A stretch of 64,000 nucleotides of DNA, taken from the NCBI GenBank assembly GCA_023436145.1, contig JAEZKP010000101.1:99504-163503 (forward strand), written 5' to 3'. The position numbers were made by a program, and so were the translations under genes. The notes under the pieces are model-generated. The model saw only the letters and a program-made list of their open reading frames with translations, ran no database searches and had not been told where the DNA came from. Source of the stretch: Fibrobacterota bacterium. Its GTDB lineage: Bacteria; Fibrobacterota; Chitinivibrionia; Chitinivibrionales; Chitinispirillaceae. Numbering within the stretch: position 1 is the stretch's first letter; every line of letters begins with the position of its first letter. Positions 25,564 to 32,655 of this stretch are shown piece after piece.

Positions 25564-26358
25564 TTATTTTGCAGATACTGTTTCCGATTCTACTGTAGCA
25601 TTTTCGATTTCGGGCTCTGACTTTTTCTTTGGTTTCGCAGCCGCGGATTTTACAGAGGGCGCATCCCACATCTCATTTTTAGCACTTGCGGCTCCTGCTT
25701 TTTTGGAAGAAATTGCCTGGGCTGGTAAACAATAATTACGGGAAAAATTATTATCCCAATATTCACAATCATTCACCTTGTAAAATAAAGCAAACTCTAT
25801 ATCTGAATTAGTATTTAGATTTTGCTCCACCAGCCATACTTCTATACCGGATTGCATTGTCCAATAAAATTCTGCTTTTAGAGTTTCAAACGTTTTCCAG
25901 CCATCGCTTGAATAGATTAAACCCACTTCTTTATTGTCACCAAGGTTTTGTACGGCCGCATGAACCCGCAGTTTGGAATTAACTAATGATGAAGCTCCAT
26001 GTACTATTGGAAAATCTTTACCTGTAATTACGCTGAAGCCATCCATGACCTGAGGTGCTTTGTAGTTGGAGCCGCTATTGTTATCCCAGTATTCTGTCCC
26101 GTCTACAAAATATTTGACTGCAAAATCATGCTGACCCTCACTGGCCGGTGCAATCCATTTTTCCAGTTTTCCTGGCAATGTTTCTTCAAATTCTGCTGAA
26201 ATAGCCGCCCAGGATGCATGATTTGTCCAGATGGAGACTTTTTTTTCGTAGGCAATATTTTTAACTACAATCTCATAATGCCCTTTGAAACAGTAGCTTC
26301 CTGCACCAGATGGAAATGAATTACAGTACATGATACGCAACCCGACTTTCGAATTCAC
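25564..26358 (-). CDS. Cytoplasmic protein with two CBM21-type glycogen/starch-binding modules
   Basis: 264 residues with no signal peptide. Two repeats carry the CBM21 hallmark: EYWDNNSGSNYKAP (89-102) and EYWDNNFSRNYCLP (199-212). Each is preceded by a beta-sandwich of about 90 residues (VSIWTNHASWAAI; VGLIYSSDGWKTF). The last 45 residues are a Lys/Ala/Glu-rich flexible tail. In animals CBM21 targets protein phosphatase 1 to glycogen, and in fungi it binds starch. An intracellular bacterial protein with two modules and no enzyme domain could be a glycogen-granule binder or scaffold. AAAGGAGGG precedes the ATG. No glycogen enzyme genes are adjacent. Confidence 0.85.
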   Translation of the reverse strand: MNSKVGLRIMYCNSFPSGAGSYCFKGHYEIVVKNIAYEKKVSIWTNHASWAAISAEFEETLPGKLEKWIAPASEGQHDFAVKYFVDGTEYWDNNSGSNYKAPQVMDGFSVITGKDFPIVHGASSLVNSKLRVHAAVQNLGDNKEVGLIYSSDGWKTFETLKAEFYWTMQSGIEVWLVEQNLNTNSDIEFALFYKVNDCEYWDNNFSRNYCLPAQAISSKKAGAASAKNEMWDAPSVKSAAAKPKKKSEPEIENATVESETVSAK

Positions 26359-26670
26359 ATTACCCTCCTTTATGAGTTTTATGTACCCCGAAAAAAAAGT
26401 AAGCAGATTTTAGCTAAATCGCTTTTGGAATTGGTTGTTCATTGGTCGCAAAATAAATGCCATTAAAAATCTATCACAAAATTACTCAGCTAAACTCTTT
26501 GAGTTTCTTTTTTTTAGCCCACTTTGAAGATCACGGGAAAAAATTCTTTTTATAACCCGTTTTTCATATTTGGAATTAATACCGGTTGATTGAGAATGTT
26601 TTGGCAAATCGGCATTCTTTTAGTAATATAGAGAAGCACAGCAATATCACCAGTATCAGTAAAATTTGGT
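26359..26670. other. Intergenic region upstream of the CBM21 gene
   Basis: 312 AT-rich bases with the promoter of the CBM21 gene on the minus strand and of the decayed barrel gene on the plus strand. A TTGGCAAATCGGCAT stretch near 26600 only loosely resembles a sigma-54 site. No gene seen. Confidence 0.35.
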
Positions 26671-26882
26671 ATGGCATTTTTCAAGCAGATTATCTCTCTC
26701 AGAAAGCTTTCTCTTTTGGCCATCGCAATAGTAACACTATTCTCTTCAGCTTCTGCCTATGATACCAAAGGCAAGTTTGGTATGGGTATCAAAGTATGGG
26801 GAACTCCAATTATGATAGCGTAACTATGCTCAGCCTGGGAAACCAGTTTGCAGAATTATCATTCAACTGGTATCTTAAGTAA
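26671..26882 (+). pseudogene. Remnant of an outer-membrane beta-barrel gene
   Basis: An ATG at 26671 opens a 50-codon frame: a signal peptide (LSLLAIAIVTLFSSASA), then YDTKGKFGMGIKVWGTP, a typical first barrel strand, and a stop at 26823. In another frame the DNA continues ...SLGNQFAELSFNWYLK and stops at 26882, which reads like the last strand of a barrel. The middle of the gene is missing and the frame is shifted, so this is a decayed gene with its two ends left. Confidence 0.65.
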
Positions 26883-26961
26883 ATTAGTTCCAGTTTGAAT
26901 ACTTAGAACAGGTGATCCCGCACCTGCGGGATTCACTCAATTTATCATCTTTATTGACATT

Positions 26962-27606
26962 TCAATTTCCTCCGAAGGAAAACCATAAACCGCTGGTGAT
27001 GCTTACCTGCGTTTCGTCTCCAAAATCACCACCTATCCCAGTGTCAAAAGCCAGCCACTGCAGTAAATTTATCTGAAAACCAAACTGCCAAAAGTTCAAC
27101 TCCCCATCCACTCCCCCGATTTCTGCACCAATTGCTGCAATACCCAAATTATAAACCGCTGCCAATCCATAAGTTAAAACCATCTCCCTCATTGCATCTG
27201 CAGCCTCAAATCCCATATTTGCATGCCCGGAAAACGCTTTAAAAGAGTGAGTGTATATAGCATTCACTGCATAAGTAGCCGAACTGAAAGACCCGGTAAA
27301 TGAGGCGGAAAAATGTTCAGGTACAAAATTATACTTTAGTGATAATTCCAATGGTTGCGCAGCCCTTCTTTCCAAAGGAACCGCCAGGTATCCAAAAGAG
27401 ATCCCCAGATCCATTTTATCAGTCAACCCATGCTTAAGCGTTGTACCAAATGATGCAAAATCTTTCCAGTAATCCGATGCACTTTCCAGCTCAAATGCAG
27501 ACCTTTCCACCGTTCCCGCATCATCAGTAAAGAATGGCCGGGCCGCCAGAAGCGATATGGGCATACCGATCAGCATGGTGAATACAGTAAAATTTTTTTT
27601 TAGCAT
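26962..27606 (-). CDS. Predicted outer-membrane channel of the iron locus (Phenol_MetA_deg-like barrel)
   Basis: 214 residues from the ATG at 27606, set by AAGGAG seven bases upstream. A signal peptide ends at LLAARPFFTDDAGTVERSAFELE; the ARPFxTDD start is typical of MetA-type outer-membrane transporters. The rest is beta-strands with Gly and aromatics, ending in SGLWFSFGGN, where the near-terminal Phe is a usual BAM signal. It is paralogous to the barrel at 45422-46093, which leads the nickel-transporter operon. It has its own upstream TTAGA-N4-TCTAA site, shared with feoA and the regulator, so it is probably iron-regulated and may pass iron across the outer membrane. Confidence 0.82.
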   Translation of the reverse strand: MLKKNFTVFTMLIGMPISLLAARPFFTDDAGTVERSAFELESASDYWKDFASFGTTLKHGLTDKMDLGISFGYLAVPLERRAAQPLELSLKYNFVPEHFSASFTGSFSSATYAVNAIYTHSFKAFSGHANMGFEAADAMREMVLTYGLAAVYNLGIAAIGAEIGGVDGELNFWQFGFQINLLQWLAFDTGIGGDFGDETQVSITSGLWFSFGGN

Positions 27607-27638
27607 ATATGCACTCCTTTTATAATTAAACAATTTAA

Positions 27639-27652
27639 TTAGATTATTCTAA
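27639..27652 (-). promoter_or_regulatory. Candidate iron-regulator box upstream of the barrel gene
   Basis: TTAGA-TTAT-TCTAA, a perfect inverted repeat with 5-bp arms, 33 bases before the barrel start codon. The same element occurs upstream of feoA and, with one mismatch, upstream of the DtxR-type gene. It has the size and half-site style of DtxR/MntR-family operators. Confidence 0.7.
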
Positions 27653-27661
27653 CTATCACTC

Positions 27662-27690
27662 AAAAAAAAGGCCCTTTTCAGGGCTTTTCA
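27662..27690 (-). terminator. Probable rho-independent terminator after feoB
   Basis: On the minus strand AAAAGCCC-TGAAAA-GGGC is followed by CTTTTTTTT. The stem is short but GC-rich, has an A-rich 5' flank and lies 11 bases after the feoB stop. Confidence 0.75.
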
Positions 27691-27700
27691 GTAATTGGTT

Positions 27701-29833
27701 TTATAACCCGGCTAATTTACCCACCTGATAGACCAAAGTTGCAGCTGTCCACGCCAGAAGTAATTGATAGCTGACAGAAAAGAGTGACCATTTCCAGTTT
27801 TTAAGTTCTCTTATCACGGTGATCAGAGCTACAACACAGGGTATATACAAAAGCACAAATAACATAAAAGCAAATGCAGAAAGGGGAGTAAAATTCTCTT
27901 TAAGCACCTCACGTAAGCCCTCACTCTGTTCATCCTCCCCTTCTCCAACCGCATAAAGAACTCCCATTGAACCAACTACAACCTCTTTGGCAACAAACCC
28001 GGTAACCAATGAAACTGCGCCCCGCCAGTCAGAACCAAATGGTCTTACGACAGGTTCTATAAACCGGCCTATACGGCCTATATAGGTCTGTTCCATAACT
28101 GCAGCATGCTTTTGTGACTGAAGATTTTCAATTTGCCCGTTTTTCTGCCCATCGGAAACTCTGTGAATCATCTTTACTTCTTCAATTTTCTGATCATAAT
28201 GACTCTCAATTTCAGGAGCTTTGGGATAGGCTCCCATCCACCATAAGATTACAGAGAATAAAAGTACCACACCACCCATCTTTTTCAGATAATGCTCGGT
28301 TTTCTGCCACATATGAATGAGAATGCTCTGAAAAGTCGGCATCCGGTAAGGTGGCAGCTCCATTACAAAAGGATAATCCTCCTCTTTCTGAAACAGCGTA
28401 TGCTTGAAAATAAAACCCATAAGAATAAATGCACCAAATCCAAACACCACCTGGAAGAGAAAAACCACATTGGCCGCATGTTGTGGAAAAAGTGCACCTG
28501 CAAACAACACAAAAACCGGTAATCTCGCCGAGCAGGAGACCAGTGGTGTAAGTAAAATTGTTTTAATCCGGTCCTTTTTTGATTCCAGAGTGCGTGCTGC
28601 CATAATTGCCGGCACACTGCACCCCAGACCCATTATCATGGGTATGAAACTTTTACCATGTAAACCTATACGGTGCATCAGCTTATCGGTTATAAAAGCA
28701 GCTCTGGCCATGTAGCCAGTATCTTCCATTATTGAAATACCCAGAAACAGGATCAGTATATTGGGAAGAAAAACTATTACTCCACCCACACCGGCAATGA
28801 CACCATCAGCCACCAGATCACGAACTACTCCAGACGGTAAAGTGTTACTGGCTACCCCCTTTAACCAGTCAAACAGTGACTCGATCCATCCCATGGGGTA
28901 TTCCCCCAGTTTAAAGGTTGCCTGAAATAAAAGCCACATGAACAGGATAAAAATCGGGTATGCCCAGAACCGGTGTGTTACAACCGCATCGATCATATCA
29001 GAAATCTCCACCCGGTTAGGTCTGGTCTGTTTGACAGTTTCCTTTACTGCACCAGCAATAAAACCATACCTGGATTCTGCAATATAACTCTCAGGCGAAT
29101 CCCCCAGTAATTTACTCAGAATTTGAATCAGATGATCGCGAAGAGCAAGTAGTTGTGCTCCCTGAGGTAACTCTTTTGTATACGATTCAATTTGCCTGTC
29201 CTGCTCAAAAAGCTGTAATGCAAACCATCTTTTGTTAAATTTGATCTCACCGTTTTTTTCAACTTCTGCCATGAGCTGAGCAACTGCAGATTCCAGTTCG
29301 TCAGGAAGCCTCACCGCAAAACCAGCTATACTGGTATTCTTTTCCCTTCCCTGTTTAGCTGCTGCTGCAAGCAACTCCTCAACCCCCTCGCCAGTTCTGG
29401 CATTGGTAGCCACTATAGTCAACCCCAAGAGCTTACTCAGTAAATCAATGTCCACATGAAGACCCTTGCTTTTTACCTCGTCCCACATATTCAATGCCAA
29501 TACAGGGCGAATCCCCAGCTCAAGAAGCTGAACTGCCAGATATAGATGCCGGTCAAGATTAGTGGTGTCTATCACATCAATAACCACATCCGGTTTTTCA
29601 TCCACAATAAAATTGCGGGCAACCTGCTCCTCCATAGAACAAGTACACAAAGAGTAGGTTCCCGGAAGATCGATAATTGTCAGGTGCTCTTTACCCAAAC
29701 GGGCAATGCCCTCCTTTATCTCCACAGTAACTCCGCTCCAGTTACCCACTTTCTGGGTTGCTCCAGTCAACCGGTTGAATAAAGAGGTCTTACCTGAATT
29801 TGGATTACCGGTGAGTGCTATTTTCATACTCAT
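27701..29833 (-). CDS. feoB: Ferrous iron transporter B (GTPase permease)
   Basis: 710 residues. The N-terminal G domain has GNPNSGKT (9-16), DLPGTYS and NMWDEV (G1, G3, G4). A helical guanine-dissociation-inhibitor region follows (about 160-275), then eight or more membrane helices with the two Gate domains (for example GLGCSVPAIMAARTLESKKDR and GFVAKEVVVGSMG, each with a central Cys or Val-Ala). FeoB moves Fe(II) across the inner membrane under anoxic conditions. Its ATG overlaps the feoA stop by 4 bases. Confidence 0.97.
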   Translation of the reverse strand: MSMKIALTGNPNSGKTSLFNRLTGATQKVGNWSGVTVEIKEGIARLGKEHLTIIDLPGTYSLCTCSMEEQVARNFIVDEKPDVVIDVIDTTNLDRHLYLAVQLLELGIRPVLALNMWDEVKSKGLHVDIDLLSKLLGLTIVATNARTGEGVEELLAAAAKQGREKNTSIAGFAVRLPDELESAVAQLMAEVEKNGEIKFNKRWFALQLFEQDRQIESYTKELPQGAQLLALRDHLIQILSKLLGDSPESYIAESRYGFIAGAVKETVKQTRPNRVEISDMIDAVVTHRFWAYPIFILFMWLLFQATFKLGEYPMGWIESLFDWLKGVASNTLPSGVVRDLVADGVIAGVGGVIVFLPNILILFLGISIMEDTGYMARAAFITDKLMHRIGLHGKSFIPMIMGLGCSVPAIMAARTLESKKDRIKTILLTPLVSCSARLPVFVLFAGALFPQHAANVVFLFQVVFGFGAFILMGFIFKHTLFQKEEDYPFVMELPPYRMPTFQSILIHMWQKTEHYLKKMGGVVLLFSVILWWMGAYPKAPEIESHYDQKIEEVKMIHRVSDGQKNGQIENLQSQKHAAVMEQTYIGRIGRFIEPVVRPFGSDWRGAVSLVTGFVAKEVVVGSMGVLYAVGEGEDEQSEGLREVLKENFTPLSAFAFMLFVLLYIPCVVALITVIRELKNWKWSLFSVSYQLLLAWTAATLVYQVGKLAGL

Positions 29834-30120
29834 CTTTTTACTCCTTCACCCAGGTTTTCACCCGCAGTTACATTGACCAGTGTCACAAAAATCCTGTCCG
29901 CTTCACAAACCCTCAATGACACATGAGAATGTTTAATCTGGACCTCCAGCGGATCCTTCAGCGGTGCATATTTCACTATACGGATCTTTATTCCTGGTGT
30001 AAAGCCCATTTCCAGAAGACGCCTTTTAAACATACCCTCCCCTTCAATTCTGGAAATCACCAGCTGATTCCCTTCATAACAAGCGGATAATGGCCCCACG
30101 CTTCCTCTATCCTCTCTCAT
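29830..30120 (-). CDS. feoA: Ferrous iron transport protein A
   Basis: 96 residues with the SH3-like FeoA fold: EGEGMFKRRLLEMGFTPGIKIRIVKYAPLKDPLEVQIKHSHVSLRVCEADRIFV. A 20-residue N-terminal extension precedes the domain. FeoA is a small cytosolic partner needed for FeoB function. It overlaps feoB by 4 bases and has an iron-box candidate 35 bases upstream. Confidence 0.95.
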   Translation of the reverse strand: MREDRGSVGPLSACYEGNQLVISRIEGEGMFKRRLLEMGFTPGIKIRIVKYAPLKDPLEVQIKHSHVSLRVCEADRIFVTLVNVTAGENLGEGVKR

Positions 30121-30154
30121 ACAATCCCCAAACAGTTTTAATTTGTCTAATAAA

Positions 30155-30168
30155 TTAGAGCCTTCTAA
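30155..30168 (-). promoter_or_regulatory. Candidate iron-regulator box upstream of feoA
   Basis: TTAGA-GCCT-TCTAA, a perfect inverted repeat between the regulator gene and feoA. It shares arms and spacer length with the site at 27639-27652. Confidence 0.7.
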
Positions 30169-30187
30169 CTTTCTGATAAATTTTTTT

Positions 30188-30922
30188 TCAGCATTTCCTA
30201 ACGATAATCAGTGACGCTTCGTCCCTGCGTAATGACATATGAAAATTTCTCACCCGGATCTCAATAGGATCATCCAGTGGTGCTGCCCTCTCCACCAGTA
30301 TTTCCTGGCCATGAGTGACCCCCATTTCACGCAGCCGCTTTTTAAGAGCACCAGAGCCTAAAATTCTTTCAATCATACCCCGTTGACCAGGCTTTAAAGC
30401 ATTCAAATCGTAAAGAACCGGTTTTTCTTCACTTTCCGGCTCTTTTTCGGAAGACGGCTTATAACCGCAATCGTGTTTGCAATCAATCTCTTTTTCATAT
30501 TCTGATATGGATTTAATCATTTTTTCAGCTAAGGATTGATCGCTGTTTAATGCATTCATCAGAGCAGTCATCTTCTTGCATACTTCCGCAGTCATTCCGT
30601 GTTCCATGCCACACGCTGCTTTATCAGCCTCACTCTCAGTCATTCCCAGCAGTTTGATGAAAAGATCAGAAAGAACATGGTGCTTCCTATCCACACACCG
30701 TGCAGCAGTCATACCATCATCAGTTAGAGTAACATAAGAGCGGGCCTGGTAATTTATTAACCCCTTGTCGGCTAAAGAACGAAGCGCGACAGTTACCGAA
30801 GATCGTTTCACGTTCAGCTTATCGGCAATCTCCATAGAACGGGCAACTTTGTTGAAAAGTGAGATCTGATAGATAGCTTCCAGATAATCTTCAAGTGTAG
30901 GAGACAGTGAAACTGCATTCAT
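30188..30922 (-). CDS. DtxR/MntR-family metal-dependent regulator with a C-terminal FeoA-like domain
   Basis: 244 residues. The N-terminal winged helix has SMEIADKLNVKRSSVTVALRSLADKGLINY (about 27-56). The metal-binding dimerisation domain includes HHVLSDLFIKLLGMTESEADKAACGMEHGM (about 80-110) with the expected Cys-Glu-His ligands. The last 75 residues are a FeoA/SH3 domain (LKPGQRGMIERILGSGALKKRLREMGV). Such proteins repress iron or manganese uptake genes when metal is plentiful. It sits directly upstream of feoAB with its own candidate box, so it probably regulates the locus and itself. Confidence 0.92.
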   Translation of the reverse strand: MNAVSLSPTLEDYLEAIYQISLFNKVARSMEIADKLNVKRSSVTVALRSLADKGLINYQARSYVTLTDDGMTAARCVDRKHHVLSDLFIKLLGMTESEADKAACGMEHGMTAEVCKKMTALMNALNSDQSLAEKMIKSISEYEKEIDCKHDCGYKPSSEKEPESEEKPVLYDLNALKPGQRGMIERILGSGALKKRLREMGVTHGQEILVERAAPLDDPIEIRVRNFHMSLRRDEASLIIVRKC

Positions 30923-30960
30923 ATAATTAAAACCTGCTTTGTTTGGCTATTTTGATTTAG

Positions 30961-30974
30961 TTTGAAGATTCTAA
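30961..30974 (-). promoter_or_regulatory. Candidate autoregulatory box of the DtxR-type gene
   Basis: TTTGA-AGAT-TCTAA matches the TTAGA-N4-TCTAA element with one change. It overlaps a wider inverted repeat, TTTAGTT-N10-AACTAAA (30956-30979). It lies 39 bases before the gene start. Confidence 0.6.
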
Positions 30975-30979
30975 CTAAA

Positions 30980-31539
30980 AATAGTAAAAATTCCTGAAAA
31001 GGTCAATAGTGATTTTTTCCGAAATATGAAAATGCAGCTATTACATATCCCTGTCATTCGTCGTTTAATTCAACTAAGGTACATAGAAACAGGAATTTTG
31101 AAAAAACTGCAAAAATTCTACCATTGGCTAAAAAAAAATTTTGTCACCCCTGGCAAAAACTCCATATATTGTAAATAAAACGAATCCGGTCTGCAAAAAA
31201 ATACAAGTTGTACAGGAGTACCATTTAGAAACGCCAGCAGACAGTTAGTAGTTGGGAAAATTAATTCTCCATTCTAACAGACATGAGATAATAAATGCAG
31301 GTATTGTTTTAAATTTAACCCGGAGTTGAGAATTCAATGCTTCAGACTATAATCAAGTTTCAAAACCAGTCCATTTTTTTTAAACTATTTTACCCTATAA
31401 ATGAACAAATTAGGATAAATTGAAAGGTCTCTTCAGCATATTTTAACAAAAATCAAACTACTTTAGAATATTGGTGTTTTACTCTCCTATAACCTATTTT
31501 TGAGCTTTTTACAGCTATCAGTAATTGAACGGGGTGTGT
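30980..31539. other. Intergenic region between divergent genes
   Basis: About 560 AT-rich bases between the DtxR-type gene (minus) and the DUF2271 gene (plus). No open frame of note, repeat or RNA structure was recognised. The last 15 bases hold ACGGGGTG, the ribosome site for the next gene. Confidence 0.4.
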
Positions 31540-32343
31540 ATGAAAAATCTAAAAAATTCTGTAAATCTGAGAATCTTACTCATGGTAGCCATTTTTTCCT
31601 TTAGCTTAAACGCTTCCGCTGCTGAAGGTGACCTTTTAACCGTTAAAGCTAAAACCAAGTCCTATGGCGGAAGATACAAAGTAGCTAACTGCGTAATGAT
31701 GTGGATTCAAAAGCCCGATAAAACATTTATTAAAACCATTTTTCAGGGAGCTTACAGACGTTCCCAATACTGTAAAACCTGGGATGAGATTTCTGGTAAC
31801 GCAGGACTGACACCCAGCGCAAAGGATTTTGATGGATTATCTGGAGCTACTCGTAAAAATCACGATGACACCCTTACAGTAACCTGGGATTGCACCGGTA
31901 AAGATGACAAGCCGGTCGAAAATGGAACCTATGAGTTCTGGGTAGAGATGACTGAAGATCATGATACCTCTATGGTAAACCATGGAACTATTACTATCGG
32001 TGGTCCCAGCCAGACAGTGAAAGCACAAGAAGCCGAATTTGTACCATTTCTGGAAGCAACTTATACTTCGGAAACACCTGTTAAGCAAATGGTAAGCACC
32101 TCCTGTAGAGATAATATCAAACTTATCCCCGGGAGCAATTCGCTATCAATTAACCTTCCTTCTTCAAGTCTTTATTCTATATCCCTCCTCTCCCCCGCCG
32201 GCAGAGAAATAGCCACAGAAAATGGATTCGGCAGGCAGGCTATGATACCCATGGGAAAAATGCAGCTCAAAAGTGGTGTCTATCTGGTCAGAATCTCCCA
32301 ATCCGGGAAGACCTTTACCTTACCTTATCTTAATGGATTTTAG
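31540..32343 (+). CDS. DUF2271 secreted protein with Por-like C-terminal domain
   Basis: 267 residues from the ATG at 31540 (ACGGGGTG at proper spacing); a TTG five codons earlier is possible. The signal peptide is LLMVAIFSFSLNASAAEG. The DUF2271 domain (about 25-150) shows NCVMMWIQKPDKTFIKTIF, DFDGLSGATRKNHDDTLTVTWD and VENGTYEFWVEMTED, the family's V-W, GATR and W-D motifs. The last 60 residues (SLYSISLLSPAGREIATENG to GVYLVRISQSGKTFTL) are a typical FCB-group C-terminal sorting domain, implying type IX-like secretion. DUF2271 proteins often accompany flavin or redox systems; the role here is unclear. Confidence 0.85.
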   Translation: MKNLKNSVNLRILLMVAIFSFSLNASAAEGDLLTVKAKTKSYGGRYKVANCVMMWIQKPDKTFIKTIFQGAYRRSQYCKTWDEISGNAGLTPSAKDFDGLSGATRKNHDDTLTVTWDCTGKDDKPVENGTYEFWVEMTEDHDTSMVNHGTITIGGPSQTVKAQEAEFVPFLEATYTSETPVKQMVSTSCRDNIKLIPGSNSLSINLPSSSLYSISLLSPAGREIATENGFGRQAMIPMGKMQLKSGVYLVRISQSGKTFTLPYLNGF

Positions 32344-32655
32344 GCAAATACATGGTCTTATCTGTTTATCCACTCTATCCTGCAGTCTCAGCTTATTCGC
32401 TAACTCTGGATCTGCAAAAAACAGTTTTAATATAGTACTTCAGCCTGAAAACTTCTTTTTCCAAGATTTACTGCAGGATAGATTTGATTACCCGGTAATA
32501 CTTTTTCAATCATCTCCTTATAACCGATTACCCTTGAATTTTCTTACATTTCAGTTTAACATATACACCAAAGATATGACTTTTATTATCTTTGTTAGCC
32601 TTATTTTCTTTCTGACCAGATACTCAGACACTAAAAGCGAAGGGTTTTCTCCAGG
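32344..32655 (+). other. Spacer with an open frame of doubtful status
   Basis: 312 bases between two plus-strand genes. A frame from an ATG at 32333 (MDFRQIHGLICLSTLSCSLSLFANSG, ending at 32659) has a signal-like start, but it overlaps both neighbours, lacks a ribosome site and reads as low-complexity Phe/Leu. I treat it as unproven; it could equally be untranslated leader of the next gene. Confidence 0.3.

Noticed and set aside
26590..26620. Sigma-54 promoter (TGGCAC-N5-TTGCA)
   Set aside because: TGGCAAATCGGCATT keeps only the first half; the -12 element is absent.
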